Assembly: GCA_020853015.1 (NCBI GenBank)
Contig: JADYZQ010000344.1
Location: 1-32,355 of the forward strand
Length of the DNA: 32,355 nucleotides
Reading direction: 5' to 3'
Source of the DNA: Deltaproteobacteria bacterium
GTDB taxonomy: Bacteria > UBA10199 > DSSB01
The notes under the pieces are model-generated. The model saw nothing but the letters and a program-made list of their open reading frames with translations. It was not told the origin of the DNA and did not search any database. The stretch's first letter is position 1, and each line of letters begins with the position of its first letter. This document shows, in pieces, positions 1 to 11,771 of the stretch. Made by a program: the position numbers and the translations under genes.

Positions 1-35
1 AAACTGGAAAAAATCCTGGAGGCCATGGAGGACCT

Positions 36-39
<4 letters not shown>
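1..39 (+). CDS. 3' end of an upstream gene (partial)
   Basis: Frame 1 is open from the window edge and ends at a TGA at 37-39, giving a 12-residue tail (KLEKILEAMEDL). The TGA overlaps the ATG at 36 in an ATGA arrangement, the usual sign of translational coupling inside an operon. The tail is a charged amphipathic helix. Nothing can be said about the gene's function from this much sequence. The frame is plausible because the next gene's start sits exactly on the stop, but a chance open frame cannot be excluded over so short a stretch. Confidence 0.5.
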
Positions 40-1799
<1,760 letters not shown>

Positions 1800-1891
1800 T
1801 TTGACGCAATTTTTCCCGTTCGGGAGCCGATAATCGAATAGCTATCGAAGGGAAGGCAACCCCAAGGGGGCGCGGCGTCGGGTCGCTGCGC

Positions 1892-1901
1892 AGGACAAGG
1901 G
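1892..1901 (+). repeat. AGGACAAGGG motif, copy upstream of lipoprotein 1
   Basis: The 10-mer AGGACAAGGG lies 12 nt before the start codon of the first lipoprotein gene, in a G-rich leader. The same 10-mer recurs at 3512 and 3608, downstream of the second lipoprotein gene. The flanks of this copy do not match the other two beyond the 10-mer, so it may be coincidental or may be a short regulatory or RNA element tied to this lipoprotein locus. Confidence 0.3.
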
Positions 1902-1912
1902 TTGGGGGCCGA

Positions 1913-2638
1913 ATGGGTTTTCACGCCAAATCAATCGCCAACTTTATCGCGCTGGGCCTTTGCGCGGCCCTCGCCGCCTGCGCCGGTCTCACTTCCGGCG
2001 GGGCCGGAGGCGCGCCGACCTTGGGCGGACAAAACAGCCTCGACGGCGGGCTATCCGCGGACGGAGGCCTGCCCGACGGCGATACCGCCCAGGGCCAAGC
2101 GGTCCCCAGCACCCAACAGAGCGAGCCGGGCGTCGGCGCCCCCTGCGTCATCCGCTTCGTGGCGAGCGTCCAAGTCACGCGCGGCGCCTACGAGACCTCC
2201 TGTCGCGATAACAGCGTGGCCGCGCTGCGGGTTCGGGCGGCGGAGGAAATCCTTGGAGAGGATGCCGACACGATGGCCCCGCCTGATGATCCCGTCCCCG
2301 GGCCCGAAGTCACCCTTACCTTCCGCGCCGAGGGCGATATCGAAGATCGGAGCGTGAAGGCCTCGACTCATTGCGCCGAGGACGGAAGGTGGCGGACGGC
2401 GCTCGGCGCCTTGAGTTTCTTCACCGTCTCTCGGGGATTGCATTGTCCGAATTTTTCGGTGAGGGCCCAGGCCCTCTGGAACCAAGGCGGCGCCCCGCTG
2501 ATGAGCCCACCGTATAGCGGCGGGTCGCAGGTCCTCGAATACGACAAGGCTATCGAAGCCTACCCCATTCCTTTGGGTATCGATCTGGGCCCGACGAAAT
2601 TCGACGCGGGAAGCGTTCTTCAGCAGGCGACTCCATGA
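1913..2638 (+). CDS. Lipoprotein of unknown function, paralogue of the next gene
   Basis: This 241-residue protein has a type II signal peptide: a hydrophobic stretch ends in the lipobox LAAC with Cys23, so it should be a lipidated envelope protein. Residues ~24-62 are a Gly/Ser-rich, probably disordered linker. The segment AVPSTQQSEPGVGAPC (63-78) is nearly identical to one in the neighbouring gene. The C-terminal domain has four cysteines (78, 97, 154, 178) in the same order as in the neighbour, with shared contexts such as C-x-x-DG-x-W, and could form two disulfides. I recognise no known family. A run of Gs (GGGGG) about 6 nt before the ATG may serve as a ribosome binding site. The sigma-54 activator upstream is on the same strand with a 113-nt gap, but a regulatory link is only a guess. 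Confidence 0.8.
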   Translation: MGFHAKSIANFIALGLCAALAACAGLTSGGAGGAPTLGGQNSLDGGLSADGGLPDGDTAQGQAVPSTQQSEPGVGAPCVIRFVASVQVTRGAYETSCRDNSVAALRVRAAEEILGEDADTMAPPDDPVPGPEVTLTFRAEGDIEDRSVKASTHCAEDGRWRTALGALSFFTVSRGLHCPNFSVRAQALWNQGGAPLMSPPYSGGSQVLEYDKAIEAYPIPLGIDLGPTKFDAGSVLQQATP

Positions 2639-2725
2639 GCGCGCCGCGTCTTTCCGGAATTGCTCTTTCCCGGGCTGGAAGCAGGGAGCTAATAATTTTA
2701 TAGTGGATGTAAGGAATCGATTTCG

Positions 2726-3460
2726 ATGCAGCGAAAAACCCCATGGCCTCAGTTCCTCTCCGCCTTCGGCCTCTTGGCCGTCTTGACCGCCTGCTCGGGC
2801 ATGGGCGGTCCGGGAGGCGGAGCCTCCTCGGCGGGGGGCGGCCCCGGCGGCCTCCAGTCCCTCGACGGAGGCGGAAATAGTCTGGGCGGCGGCGGAGACC
2901 TCGCCGGAGGCGGTGGCGCCGTGCCCAGCACCCAGCAGAGCGATCCGGGCATCGGCGGCCCCTGCGGGATGGGGATCCCCGTGCGGGCGCGCGTGATCGA
3001 GAACGGCTTCGTGCGCAACTGCGACGGAAGCCTCGGGCCCAGGGCGGAATTCGCGGACGTCGTCTCCGGCGGCGGCGACGGCATGATGACCAAGACCCTG
3101 GGCCGCGCCGAAACCTTCGACCCCGGCGACGCCCAGATGTACGACGAGCCGCTCGATTACAACCCTAAGGTGAAAGTGGATTTCGTGCCGGAGGGCGGGG
3201 GCTACTTCGAGAGGCACATGACGCTCGATGCCTCCTGCCGGCCCGACGGGCTCTGGGAGACCTGGGTCACCTTGCGCTGGGGTCATGCGGCGGACGGTCG
3301 ACTCTGCGCCGACTACCGGCTTTCCCTCTCGGCATTCCTGCGCTCGGCGGGAACGTATTATTACAGCTCCGCCTTCCAAACCTCTTCCGTGCCGCGCGAA
3401 GCTAGGGGCGATATCGCGCCGGTCCTCCTCGCCATCGACCGCGGTCGCACCGCCCCCTGA
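2726..3460 (+). CDS. Lipoprotein of unknown function, tandem paralogue
   Basis: This 244-residue lipoprotein has its lipobox LTAC ending at Cys23, the same position as in the upstream paralogue. Residues ~24-67 are a glycine-rich low-complexity linker (repeated GGG, SLDGGG, SLGGGG). The shared block AVPSTQQSDPGIGGPC follows at ~65-80. The C-terminal domain keeps the four-cysteine pattern (80, 99, 171, 194) and the C-x-x-DG-x-W motif. The rest has diverged strongly, so the duplication is old or the sequence evolves fast. TAAGGA about 9 nt before the ATG is a reasonable ribosome binding site. No known domain is recognised; an envelope or surface role is inferred only from lipidation. It is followed by a gene-free AT-rich stretch. 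Confidence 0.8.
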   Translation: MQRKTPWPQFLSAFGLLAVLTACSGMGGPGGGASSAGGGPGGLQSLDGGGNSLGGGGDLAGGGGAVPSTQQSDPGIGGPCGMGIPVRARVIENGFVRNCDGSLGPRAEFADVVSGGGDGMMTKTLGRAETFDPGDAQMYDEPLDYNPKVKVDFVPEGGGYFERHMTLDASCRPDGLWETWVTLRWGHAADGRLCADYRLSLSAFLRSAGTYYYSSAFQTSSVPREARGDIAPVLLAIDRGRTAP

Positions 3461-3491
3461 TCCGATCGGTTCCGGGTAAAAAAAGGCAGGC

Positions 3492-3541
3492 CCGGAGAAA
3501 CCCACCGAAATAGGACAAGGGGCTCGGCGGTCTCCCCGGGC
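3492..3541 (+). repeat. Tandem ~50-nt element, copy 1
   Basis: The element reads CCCGGAG, 13 variable nt, TAGGACAAGGGG, 11 variable nt, CCCCGGG. Copy 2 lies 96 nt downstream with the same conserved blocks and nearly the same spacing. The outer CCCGG can pair with the terminal CCGGG, and GGGG with CCCC. These two pairings compete for the same Cs, as expected of a structured RNA or of paired binding sites. It lies directly after the lipoprotein 2 stop codon. No known riboswitch family is recognised. Confidence 0.5.
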
Positions 3542-3587
3542 TGCCAAGAAAACGTCCAAAAAATAGAGTAAAAAATTTAAAGAAAAT

Positions 3588-3636
3588 CCCGGAGGCACCA
3601 GCCGCTTAGGACAAGGGGTGCGTCAGTGACCCCGGG
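3588..3636 (+). repeat. Tandem ~50-nt element, copy 2
   Basis: This is the second copy: CCCGGAG, 12 variable nt, TAGGACAAGGGG, 11 variable nt, CCCCGGG. The conserved blocks are identical to copy 1, while the 11-nt segment between GGGG and CCCC is different. That pattern fits a hairpin with a free loop or a spaced protein-binding site better than a recent plain duplication. Confidence 0.5.
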
Positions 3637-3858
3637 ATATGGGAAAATAAAAGCAGGATTCGTGCCAGAAACAGAAAATGGGCGAGATGAAAATTATAAT
3701 TATTTCAAGCACTTAAAGACATGACAGTCGGCTCAAACCATGCCAAATAAGTGTGAAATGTATAGAAATGCCTACAAATCTGTAAATTATTATAATTATT
3801 ATTAATTATTAAAAATCAGTCCTGAGAACTTTTGGATTTGGATTGACAATAAACACAC

Positions 3859-4752
3859 CTAAAGGTGGTCCTCGACCTTCACCCCTTCTTTTTCGAAGAA
3901 GGTCTTGAGTTTGGCCTTGATGCGCTCTTCCAGCTGCCGGGCGCGCTCACGGCTGATGCCGTACTGGTCGGCGATGGCCTGGAGGGTGAGCGGGACCTCC
4001 GACAGGAGGCGCTCCCGAAAGATCTTGGCCTCGCGCTCGTTGAGCGACTTGGCGAAATCGCGGAGCTTCACCTCGAGGATGTCTTTGAAGGCCGCTTGGT
4101 CGAGCGTCTCCTCGATCGGCGGCGTCTCGGCCTCGAGCAGGTCGATGTGGCGCTTGTCGTCGTCCTCGCGAATCGTGGCGTCGAGCGAGAGATCGCTATG
4201 ACCGAGACGCTGCTGCATTTCCTCGACCTCTTCCGGCTTCACCTCCATCGCCGCCGCAAGCTCCTTGACGCCCGGATGGAAGCCCTGCTTCTCGAGCCTC
4301 TCCTTCTCCTTCATCAGGTTGAAAAAGATGCGGCGCTGGGCCTGGGTGGTGCCGATCTTGATCAGTCGGAAATTGTCCAGGATGTGCTTGAGGATGTAGG
4401 AGCGGATCCACCAACTCGCGTAGTGGCTGAGGCGCGCTCCCTTGTCGGGATCGAAGCTCTTAACCGCGCGCATCAGGCCCAGGTTGCCCTCTTGGATCAG
4501 GTCGAGAAGGTTGCCGTAAGCGGTGCGGTACTCGGAGGCGATCTTGACGACGAGTCGCAGGTGCGAGGTGACCAGCTTGCGCGCGGCCTCGCGGTCCCCG
4601 GTTTCTTGATAAGCCAGGGCCAGCTCGCGCTCTTCTTTGGGCGAGAGAAAAGGATAGCGGCTGATTTCCTGGACGTAGCGCTTGAGCGGGTCGACCGGCT
4701 CCAGCGGGCGGTGGGCGGAGACGGCGGGCAGCTTTTGTTTAGCGACAGACAT
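3859..4752 (-). CDS. rpoH: RNA polymerase sigma factor RpoH (sigma-32 family)
   Basis: This 297-residue alternative sigma factor should direct RNA polymerase to heat-shock promoters. Region 2 includes the core-binding helix DLIQEGNLGLMRAV at ~84-97 and the -10 recognition part YASWWIRSYI. The RpoH box, which separates this family from other sigma-70 proteins, is visible as QRRIFFNLMKEK at ~139-150. Region 4.2 with its HTH (LQAIADQYGISRERARQLE) is at ~257-275. Length is normal for the family. Its ATG overlaps the last 14 nt of tsaE, and it is the last gene of the long minus-strand run that also encodes FtsH, the protease known in E. coli to degrade sigma-32. There is no clear terminator after the stop; only a weak 4-5 bp hairpin overlaps it. 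Confidence 0.95.
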   Translation of the reverse strand: MSVAKQKLPAVSAHRPLEPVDPLKRYVQEISRYPFLSPKEERELALAYQETGDREAARKLVTSHLRLVVKIASEYRTAYGNLLDLIQEGNLGLMRAVKSFDPDKGARLSHYASWWIRSYILKHILDNFRLIKIGTTQAQRRIFFNLMKEKERLEKQGFHPGVKELAAAMEVKPEEVEEMQQRLGHSDLSLDATIREDDDKRHIDLLEAETPPIEETLDQAAFKDILEVKLRDFAKSLNEREAKIFRERLLSEVPLTLQAIADQYGISRERARQLEERIKAKLKTFFEKEGVKVEDHL

Positions 4753-5185
4753 CGGAGGTAGCCCTTTCGGCGAGGGCGATGCGGCGCACGCCCTCCCCCT
4801 CTTTACTGAAGCTCAGGCGGAATTGGCAATAAGGGATTATCTTTTCCATGCGCTCCGGCCATTCGACCAAGGCGACGGCGCCGGGGGCGAGGATTTCGTC
4901 CCAGGCCAGCTCCTCGGCCTCGCGGGCGTCCCGCATGCGGTAGAGATCGACGTGGTAGATGGGGCCTTCGCCCCGGTATTCCTCGACGAGGGTGAAGGTC
5001 GGCGACGGGATCTCCGCCGGCTCGACTCCGCTCAGCGCGGAGACGACGCCCTTGGCGAAGCAGGTCTTGCCGCTGCCCAGGTCGCCCTGCAAGGCGACAG
5101 CGCCCCCACCGCGGAGGCGCACGGCGAAGCGTGCCGCGAGGGCGAGGGTCTCTTCGACGGAATGGGAGAGCCAAATTGTTTCCAT
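4739..5185 (-). CDS. tsaE: tRNA threonylcarbamoyladenosine biosynthesis ATPase TsaE
   Basis: TsaE is the ATPase of the TsaB-TsaD-TsaE complex that makes the universal t6A37 modification in ANN-decoding tRNAs. The 148-residue protein shows the HSVEET opening, Walker A GDLGSGKT at ~33-40, SPTFTLVEEY and the HVDLYRM motif, all typical of the family. I chose the ATG at 5185 because METIWLSHSVEET matches the usual N-terminus in length. An in-frame ATG at 5215 would add ten residues with no better ribosome binding site. The open frame continues far upstream, but that part is antisense to nothing real and overlaps nnr in another frame. The stop overlaps the rpoH start by 14 nt; nnr ends 89 nt upstream. 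Confidence 0.92.
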   Translation of the reverse strand: METIWLSHSVEETLALAARFAVRLRGGGAVALQGDLGSGKTCFAKGVVSALSGVEPAEIPSPTFTLVEEYRGEGPIYHVDLYRMRDAREAEELAWDEILAPGAVALVEWPERMEKIIPYCQFRLSFSKEGEGVRRIALAERATSDVCR

Positions 5186-5274
5186 GGTGGTGCTCACGAC
5201 ATCATCCGAATTCATTTCATAACGTCGGCATCGACGCCAAATCCGTAGGGGGGACGCCAACCATCTTCCTGCTT

Positions 5275-6792
5275 TCAACCACAAAATTCCCAAACCACCT
5301 TGGGAATCTCCTTGGCAATATCCGACGCGATTGTCCCCCGGTCGCCCAGCCGCTCGGCCAGGCGATCGCCCGCCAGGCCGTGCAGGAAGACCGCGCAGGG
5401 CACGGCGGCTTCGGGCCCGAATCCCTGGGCCAAGAGGCCCGCGATCAAGCCCGTCAAGACGTCCCCGCTCCCGGCGGTGGCGAGGCTGGGACCGCCGCTG
5501 GAATTGATCCAGAGTTTTCCCGCCGGGCCGGCGATCACCGAACGATAGCCTTTCAGCACCACCCAGCACCGATGCCGCCGGGCGAAAGCCCGGGCCGCGG
5601 CGAGGGGATTCGCGCGGATCGAGGCCACGCTCTTGCCGGACAGCCGGGACATCTCCAAAGGATGCGGCGTCACGATCGCCCCGCGCAGGCGCGCCGGCAA
5701 ACCCCAGCACCCGGCGAGGTTGTTGAGCGCGTCCGCGTCCAGCACCGTCGGCGGGCGCCGCGCGGACAGCAAATCCTCCAAAAAGCGCCGCGGGCCCTCG
5801 CCCTGCCCCAGGCCCGGCCCGACCGCCAAGCACTGGAAACGCCGCATTGGGGCCCGCAGGGCCGGGAAGGAGCCCGCCGCGAATTTTCCGTCCCGGCCAG
5901 GCACCGGCAAAAGCATCACCTCGGGAAATCGCAGGTCGATCCTGCGGTAGGCCTCCTCCGGAAGCGCCCAGGTCACCAAGCCCGCTCCGGCGCGCAGGGC
6001 GGCGACAGCGCAAAGATAACCCGCGCCCGGCATCTCGCGCGAGCCGGCGACCACCAAGACGCGGCCGGCATCGCCCTTGTGGGCGCCGCGACGGCGCGGG
6101 CGCCAATGCCGGCGAAAATAATCCGCGTCCACCCACTCGGCGGTGCTGGGCATTTTTTTCAACTCGGCGCGGCTCAGGCCGATGGGACGCACGGCTAGGC
6201 GCCCCACAAAGTCCCAGGCCGGCGGCAGGATCTGCCCCCACTTCGGCGCCTCGAAGGTCACCGTCAGGTCGGCGCGAAAGGCCGTCCCCATCGCCTCGCC
6301 GGTGTCCGCCGAGATCCCGCTGGGAATGTCCACCGCGAGCTTGCAGCCCGGAGCGCGGTTCATCGCGGCGATCGCCACGGCGTAGCGGCCCGTCACGGGG
6401 CGCTTGAGACCGATCCCGAAGACGGCGTCCACTACCAGGTCGGCCCGGCACAGGGCCGCGGCCATGGCGCGCGGAGGGTGGATCAAGTCCCGCGCTAGGC
6501 CGTGGAAGTAACGCGCCTCTTCGGAAAGAGCCGCCGCGCTTCCCAGAAAGAACACCTGAATCTCGATATTTTTCGACCGCAACAGGGTCGCCACGGCGAA
6601 TCCGTCCCCGCCGTTGTTGCCAGGCCCGCAGACGACGACGATGCGCCGGAGCTTTTTGGGCAGACGCAAGGCGAGGATTTCCTCGCAGCAGGCCCGGGCG
6701 GCGTTGCCCATCAGAAGCCGCGCGGAAATCCCGTGCCTTCGGATCGAAAGCCGGTCGAGGCGGGCCATCTGCGCTCCGCTGAGGATCTTCAT
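5275..6792 (-). CDS. nnr: Bifunctional NAD(P)H-hydrate epimerase / ADP-dependent dehydratase
   Basis: This 505-residue fusion repairs hydrated NADH and NADPH (NAD(P)HX). The N-terminal YjeF/NnrE epimerase half (~1-215) carries GPGNNGGDG at 57-65, VVDAVFG around D122 and VDIPSG at ~154-159. The C-terminal YjeF/NnrD dehydratase half (~235-505) carries HKGDAGRVLVVAGS at 238-251, DADALN at ~352, TPHPLE at ~375 and the ribokinase-like AGSGDVLTG at ~440-448 with catalytic Asp444. Both active sites look complete. The ATG at 6792 overlaps the pdxJ stop (ATGA), so the two are coupled. In many proteobacteria acpS lies between pdxJ and this gene; here it is absent. Confidence 0.95.
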   Translation of the reverse strand: MKILSGAQMARLDRLSIRRHGISARLLMGNAARACCEEILALRLPKKLRRIVVVCGPGNNGGDGFAVATLLRSKNIEIQVFFLGSAAALSEEARYFHGLARDLIHPPRAMAAALCRADLVVDAVFGIGLKRPVTGRYAVAIAAMNRAPGCKLAVDIPSGISADTGEAMGTAFRADLTVTFEAPKWGQILPPAWDFVGRLAVRPIGLSRAELKKMPSTAEWVDADYFRRHWRPRRRGAHKGDAGRVLVVAGSREMPGAGYLCAVAALRAGAGLVTWALPEEAYRRIDLRFPEVMLLPVPGRDGKFAAGSFPALRAPMRRFQCLAVGPGLGQGEGPRRFLEDLLSARRPPTVLDADALNNLAGCWGLPARLRGAIVTPHPLEMSRLSGKSVASIRANPLAAARAFARRHRCWVVLKGYRSVIAGPAGKLWINSSGGPSLATAGSGDVLTGLIAGLLAQGFGPEAAVPCAVFLHGLAGDRLAERLGDRGTIASDIAKEIPKVVWEFCG

Positions 6793-7499
6793 GCGATGAG
6801 GGCCTTCATCTCCCTCACCGCGCGCTCCCAGCCCACCAGGACCGCGTGGGCGACGATGCTGTGGCCGATGTTGTACTCCTCAATCTCGGGGATCTTTTTC
6901 ACGGGCAGGATGTTCTCGTAGTTGAGGCCGTGGCCGGCGGCCACGAAGAAGCCGAGCTCCTTGGCGAGGCGGGCGGCCTCGCTCAGCCGCTTCAGCTCGG
7001 GGCCGCGTCGCTCCGCCGGGACCTCGCAATAGGCCCCGGTGTGCAGCTCGACCGAGTCGGCGCCCAACTCGCGGCTGCAACGCAGCTGCTCGGCCTCGGG
7101 GTCGACGAAGAGCGAGACGAAAAACCCTTCTTGCCTGAGCTTGGCGACCATCGGGACCAGGACGTCGCGATGGGCAACCACGTCCAGGCCGCCCTCGGTG
7201 GTGAGCTCCTCGCGGCGCTCGGGAACCAAGGTGATCTTCGCCGGGCGGTGCTTCAAGGCGAAGGCCTCCATCTCGGCGGTGGCCGCCATCTCGAGGTTGA
7301 CGGGGATCGACACCGCCTTCAAGAGATTCGGAACGTCGGCGTCCTGGATGTGACGCCGGTCCTCGCGCAGGTGACAGGTGATCTGGTCGGCGCCGGCGTC
7401 CTGGGCCATCCGTGCGGCCACGACGGGATCGGGGTAGGAGATGCGCCGGGCCTGGCGCAGGGTCGCGATGTGATCGATGTTCACGCCGAGCAGGGCCAT
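6789..7499 (-). CDS. pdxJ: Pyridoxine 5'-phosphate synthase PdxJ
   Basis: PdxJ condenses 3-amino-2-oxopropyl phosphate with 1-deoxyxylulose 5-phosphate to give pyridoxine 5'-phosphate, the last ring-forming step of DXP-dependent vitamin B6 synthesis. The 236-residue TIM-barrel protein shows the family signature NIDHIATLRQAR at the N-terminus, HLREDRRHIQD, ELHTGAYC and the C-terminal GHGLNYEN. I set the start at the ATG at 7499 because GAGGA lies 7 nt upstream and family members begin with this LGVNIDHIA block. The 20-residue extension upstream is not supported. The gene starts 11 nt after the glmM stop and overlaps the nnr start by 4 nt. Confidence 0.95.
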   Translation of the reverse strand: MALLGVNIDHIATLRQARRISYPDPVVAARMAQDAGADQITCHLREDRRHIQDADVPNLLKAVSIPVNLEMAATAEMEAFALKHRPAKITLVPERREELTTEGGLDVVAHRDVLVPMVAKLRQEGFFVSLFVDPEAEQLRCSRELGADSVELHTGAYCEVPAERRGPELKRLSEAARLAKELGFFVAAGHGLNYENILPVKKIPEIEEYNIGHSIVAHAVLVGWERAVREMKALIA

Positions 7500-7509
7500 G
7501 GGAGATTCC

Positions 7510-8865
7510 TCACGCGCGACCCAGGGCCTTTTCGGTCTCGGCCTTGAGGTCCTGCGCAAATTTTTCGATCTGCCCCTGGTCCTCGCCCTCGAGCATGATC
7601 CGAAGCAAAGGCTCGGTGCCGCTGTAGCGCAGCAAGAGGCGTCCCTTGTCGCCCAAGGTCTTCTCGATGTCCTGCTGGAGCCGCAGCACCTCGGGGACCT
7701 GATGCAGGTCTTTTTTCTGCCGGACTCGGACGTTCAAGAGGACTTGGGGGAAGATCTCCATGCAATTGGCGACTTGAGAGAGCTTGGTCCCCCGGCGCAC
7801 CAGGATGGAAAGAACCCGCAGGGCGGCAAGGATGCCGTCGCCCGTCGTGCTGTAATCCGAAAAGATCAGGTGGCCGGACTGCTCCCCCCCGAAGTTGTAA
7901 TGGTGGCGGCGCATCGCCTCGATGATGTAGCGGTCGCCCACCTGCACGCGCTGGAGCTTCAGGCCCCAGCGTTTGAGCGCGATCTCGAGACCGAGGTTGC
8001 TCATGACCGTCGCGACGACGGTGTCTTGGGCCAAGGTCTTCCGCTCCTGTAGGTCGCGGGCGCAGAGCGCCATCAGGACGTCGCCGTGCAGGATCGCTCC
8101 GCGCTCGTCGACCAGTACCAGCCGGTCGGCGTCGCCGTCCAATCCTACGCCCAAATCGGCGCCTTCCGCCTTTACTCGCTCGCGCAGCGACTCGGGGTGC
8201 AGCGCCCCGCAGGCCTCGTTGATATTGGTGCCGTTCGGCGCCACACCCAAGGCGACCACATCGGCTCCCAGTTCCTCGAAAACGGTCGGCGCCACCCGGT
8301 AGGCGGCGCCGTGGGCGCAGTCGACGACGATCTTCGCCCCCTCCAAGGTCAGTTCCTTCGGGAAGGTTCCCTTGAGGTACTCGATGTAGCGACCGGCCGC
8401 ATCTTCAACGCGGTAGGCGCGCCCCACCTCGCCGTGCGTGGGCCCCCGCTTCAGGGCCTCGCCGTCGAGCATGGCCTCGAGCTGGGCCTCGACCTCGTCG
8501 GGCAGCTTGAAGCCGTCGTGGTCAAAAAACTTGATCCCGTTGTCGTAGTAAGGGTTGTGGCTGGCGCTAATCATCACGCCGGCAGCGGCGCGCATCGCCT
8601 GGGTGATGAAGGCGATCCCCGGCGTCGGCAGGGGGCCGAGGAAGATCGCCTCGCCGCCCATCGAGCAGATGCCGGAGGAAAGCGCGTTCTCGATCATGTA
8701 GCCGGAAAGCCGCGTATCTTTGCCGATGACGATGCGGTTTTTCCGGCTCTTGCCCAAAAAATAGCGCGCCAGCGCCCGGCCCAGGGCCAAAGCGGTCTCG
8801 GGATCCATCGGGGCCTGGTTGGCGAGGCCGCGAACGCCGTCGGTGCCGAAGATTTTTCGGGTCAT
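7510..8865 (-). CDS. glmM: Phosphoglucosamine mutase GlmM
   Basis: GlmM converts glucosamine-6-phosphate to glucosamine-1-phosphate in UDP-GlcNAc synthesis, the entry to peptidoglycan and LPS. The 451-residue protein starts [10 protein letters not shown] and has the phosphoserine loop [17 protein letters not shown] with Ser102, the same number as in E. coli GlmM. The Mg-binding DGDADR is at 243-248, a GGEQSGHLI sugar-binding block follows, and [12 protein letters not shown] closes the phosphate-binding domain. Start choice: ATG at 8865 with GGAG about 8 nt upstream; the longer open frame further upstream overlaps folP and is spurious. It follows folP by 26 nt. The cdaA and ybbR genes that often lie next to glmM are not here. 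Confidence 0.97.
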   Translation of the reverse strand: MTRKIFGTDGVRGLANQAPMDPETALALGRALARYFLGKSRKNRIVIGKDTRLSGYMIENALSSGICSMGGEAIFLGPLPTPGIAFITQAMRAAAGVMISASHNPYYDNGIKFFDHDGFKLPDEVEAQLEAMLDGEALKRGPTHGEVGRAYRVEDAAGRYIEYLKGTFPKELTLEGAKIVVDCAHGAAYRVAPTVFEELGADVVALGVAPNGTNINEACGALHPESLRERVKAEGADLGVGLDGDADRLVLVDERGAILHGDVLMALCARDLQERKTLAQDTVVATVMSNLGLEIALKRWGLKLQRVQVGDRYIIEAMRRHHYNFGGEQSGHLIFSDYSTTGDGILAALRVLSILVRRGTKLSQVANCMEIFPQVLLNVRVRQKKDLHQVPEVLRLQQDIEKTLGDKGRLLLRYSGTEPLLRIMLEGEDQGQIEKFAQDLKAETEKALGRA

Positions 8866-8891
8866 CGTGATGTCTCCAACAGGGTTCCTTC

Positions 8892-9734
8892 TCAATCTAT
8901 TGAAAACTCGGATTTTTGCAAGGCTTGTAAAAAGCCGCGCGTGGCGGCGACGTCGTGCACCCGAACGATGCGGGCCCCCCGCCGAATCGCGGTCCGCGCC
9001 GCATCGAGACCCGCCCGCAACAGGGCTTCGGGCTCCCCCCCCACCCTCTCCCGCAGCATCCGCTTTCGCGAGAGGCCCACCAAGATGGGCCGACCCAGTT
9101 CGGCAAGCCCGGCCAAACCCTCCAATAAGATCCAATTTTGCTCGGGGGTCTTGGCAAAGCCGAAACCGGGGTCGACGCAGATCCGCTCGGCGACGATGCC
9201 GGCCTGCAGGGCGCGGTCGAGTCCGAGTCGCAGCTCGGCCTCGACCTCTCCGACCACGTCGCCGTAATGGGCCAAAGAGGCCATGGCGGCGGGCTCTCCG
9301 CGGGAATGCATCAGGACATAGCCGGCTCCAGCCGCGGCGACGACCTTCAGCAGCCCCGGGTCCCGGGCGCAGGAGACGTCGTTGACGACCGAGGCCCCCG
9401 CGTCGAGCGCGCGGCGCGCGGTCTCGGTGTTTCGGGTGTCCACGGAAATCGGCGTCGCGGTCGCGGACGTCAGGACCTTCAACACGGGCTCCAACCGCCG
9501 CCATTCCTCCTCGGGCGGCACCGGAGCCGCGCCCGGGCGCGTGGATTCGCCGCCGACGTCGATCAGGTCGGCGCCTTCCGCGATCAAGGCCCGTGCGCGC
9601 TCGAGGGCGCGCTTAGGATCGAGGTATTTCCCGCCGTCGGAAAAGGAGTCGGGGGTGACGTTGAGGATTCCCATGATCCTGGGACGATCCAGGGACAGTG
9701 AGAAAAATCGCAATGACCAGGACGTCGCGGCCAA
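8892..9734 (-). CDS. folP: Dihydropteroate synthase FolP
   Basis: FolP joins p-aminobenzoate to dihydropterin pyrophosphate in folate synthesis and is the sulfonamide target. Conserved blocks are [43 protein letters not shown] and [13 protein letters not shown], so the TIM-barrel active site is complete. The start is uncertain. The first in-frame ATG (9674) would begin inside the conserved MGILNVT block and remove the first strand. A TTG at 9734, just 2 nt after the ftsH stop, gives 280 residues, close to the 282 of E. coli FolP, and includes a typical W-x14-MGILN lead-in. No strong Shine-Dalgarno is seen, so translation probably depends on coupling to ftsH. Confidence 0.93.
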   Translation of the reverse strand: MAATSWSLRFFSLSLDRPRIMGILNVTPDSFSDGGKYLDPKRALERARALIAEGADLIDVGGESTRPGAAPVPPEEEWRRLEPVLKVLTSATATPISVDTRNTETARRALDAGASVVNDVSCARDPGLLKVVAAAGAGYVLMHSRGEPAAMASLAHYGDVVGEVEAELRLGLDRALQAGIVAERICVDPGFGFAKTPEQNWILLEGLAGLAELGRPILVGLSRKRMLRERVGGEPEALLRAGLDAARTAIRRGARIVRVHDVAATRGFLQALQKSEFSID

Positions 9735-9736
9735 GG

Positions 9737-11668
<1,932 letters not shown>

Positions 11669-11771
11669 CGTGAACCTCTTAAATCATGCAACTCATCAAC
11701 CCTAACATAGGGATTTTCGGGGTGGCAACCCAGATTTCCGGAAAGATTTGGGATTTCGAAGGCTTTTTCGC

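Larger units (their letters stand above)
3461..3858. other. AT-rich intergenic region between convergent genes
   Basis: This 398-nt stretch separates the end of lipoprotein 2 from the end of rpoH, so neither neighbour needs a promoter here. The first ~190 nt hold the tandem element described separately. From ~3640 the composition turns strongly AT-rich, with runs such as AATTATTATAATTATTATT around 3784-3808, against a GC-rich background. I see no credible reading frame. A perfect TTGACA occurs at 3843-3848 but has no matching -10. A small RNA is possible but not shown. Confidence 0.7.

Noticed and set aside
1801-1834. TTGACG and GATAAT as a promoter for lipoprotein 1
   Set aside because: The spacing is 22 nt, too long for sigma-70.
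2051-3598. Long open frame on the minus strand across both lipoprotein genes
   Set aside because: It is antisense to two genes with clear signal peptides, and the translation is Arg/Gly/Ala-rich without motifs, as expected of shadow frames in GC-rich DNA.
3688-3707. TGAAA and TTTCA half-sites resembling the Fur-type box
   Set aside because: The spacer is 10 nt instead of 5, and the site lies between two gene ends with nothing to regulate.
3843-3848. Perfect TTGACA as a promoter -35
   Set aside because: No -10 sequence follows at 16-18 nt, and the position would fall inside the rpoH coding region.
5186-6451. Long upstream extension of the tsaE reading frame
   Set aside because: It overlaps nnr, which has complete motifs in another frame, and TsaE begins normally near 5185.
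11700-11712. CCCTAACATAGGG palindrome upstream of ftsH
   Set aside because: A 5-bp arm palindrome is expected by chance in a window this size; it has no second copy that I could see.
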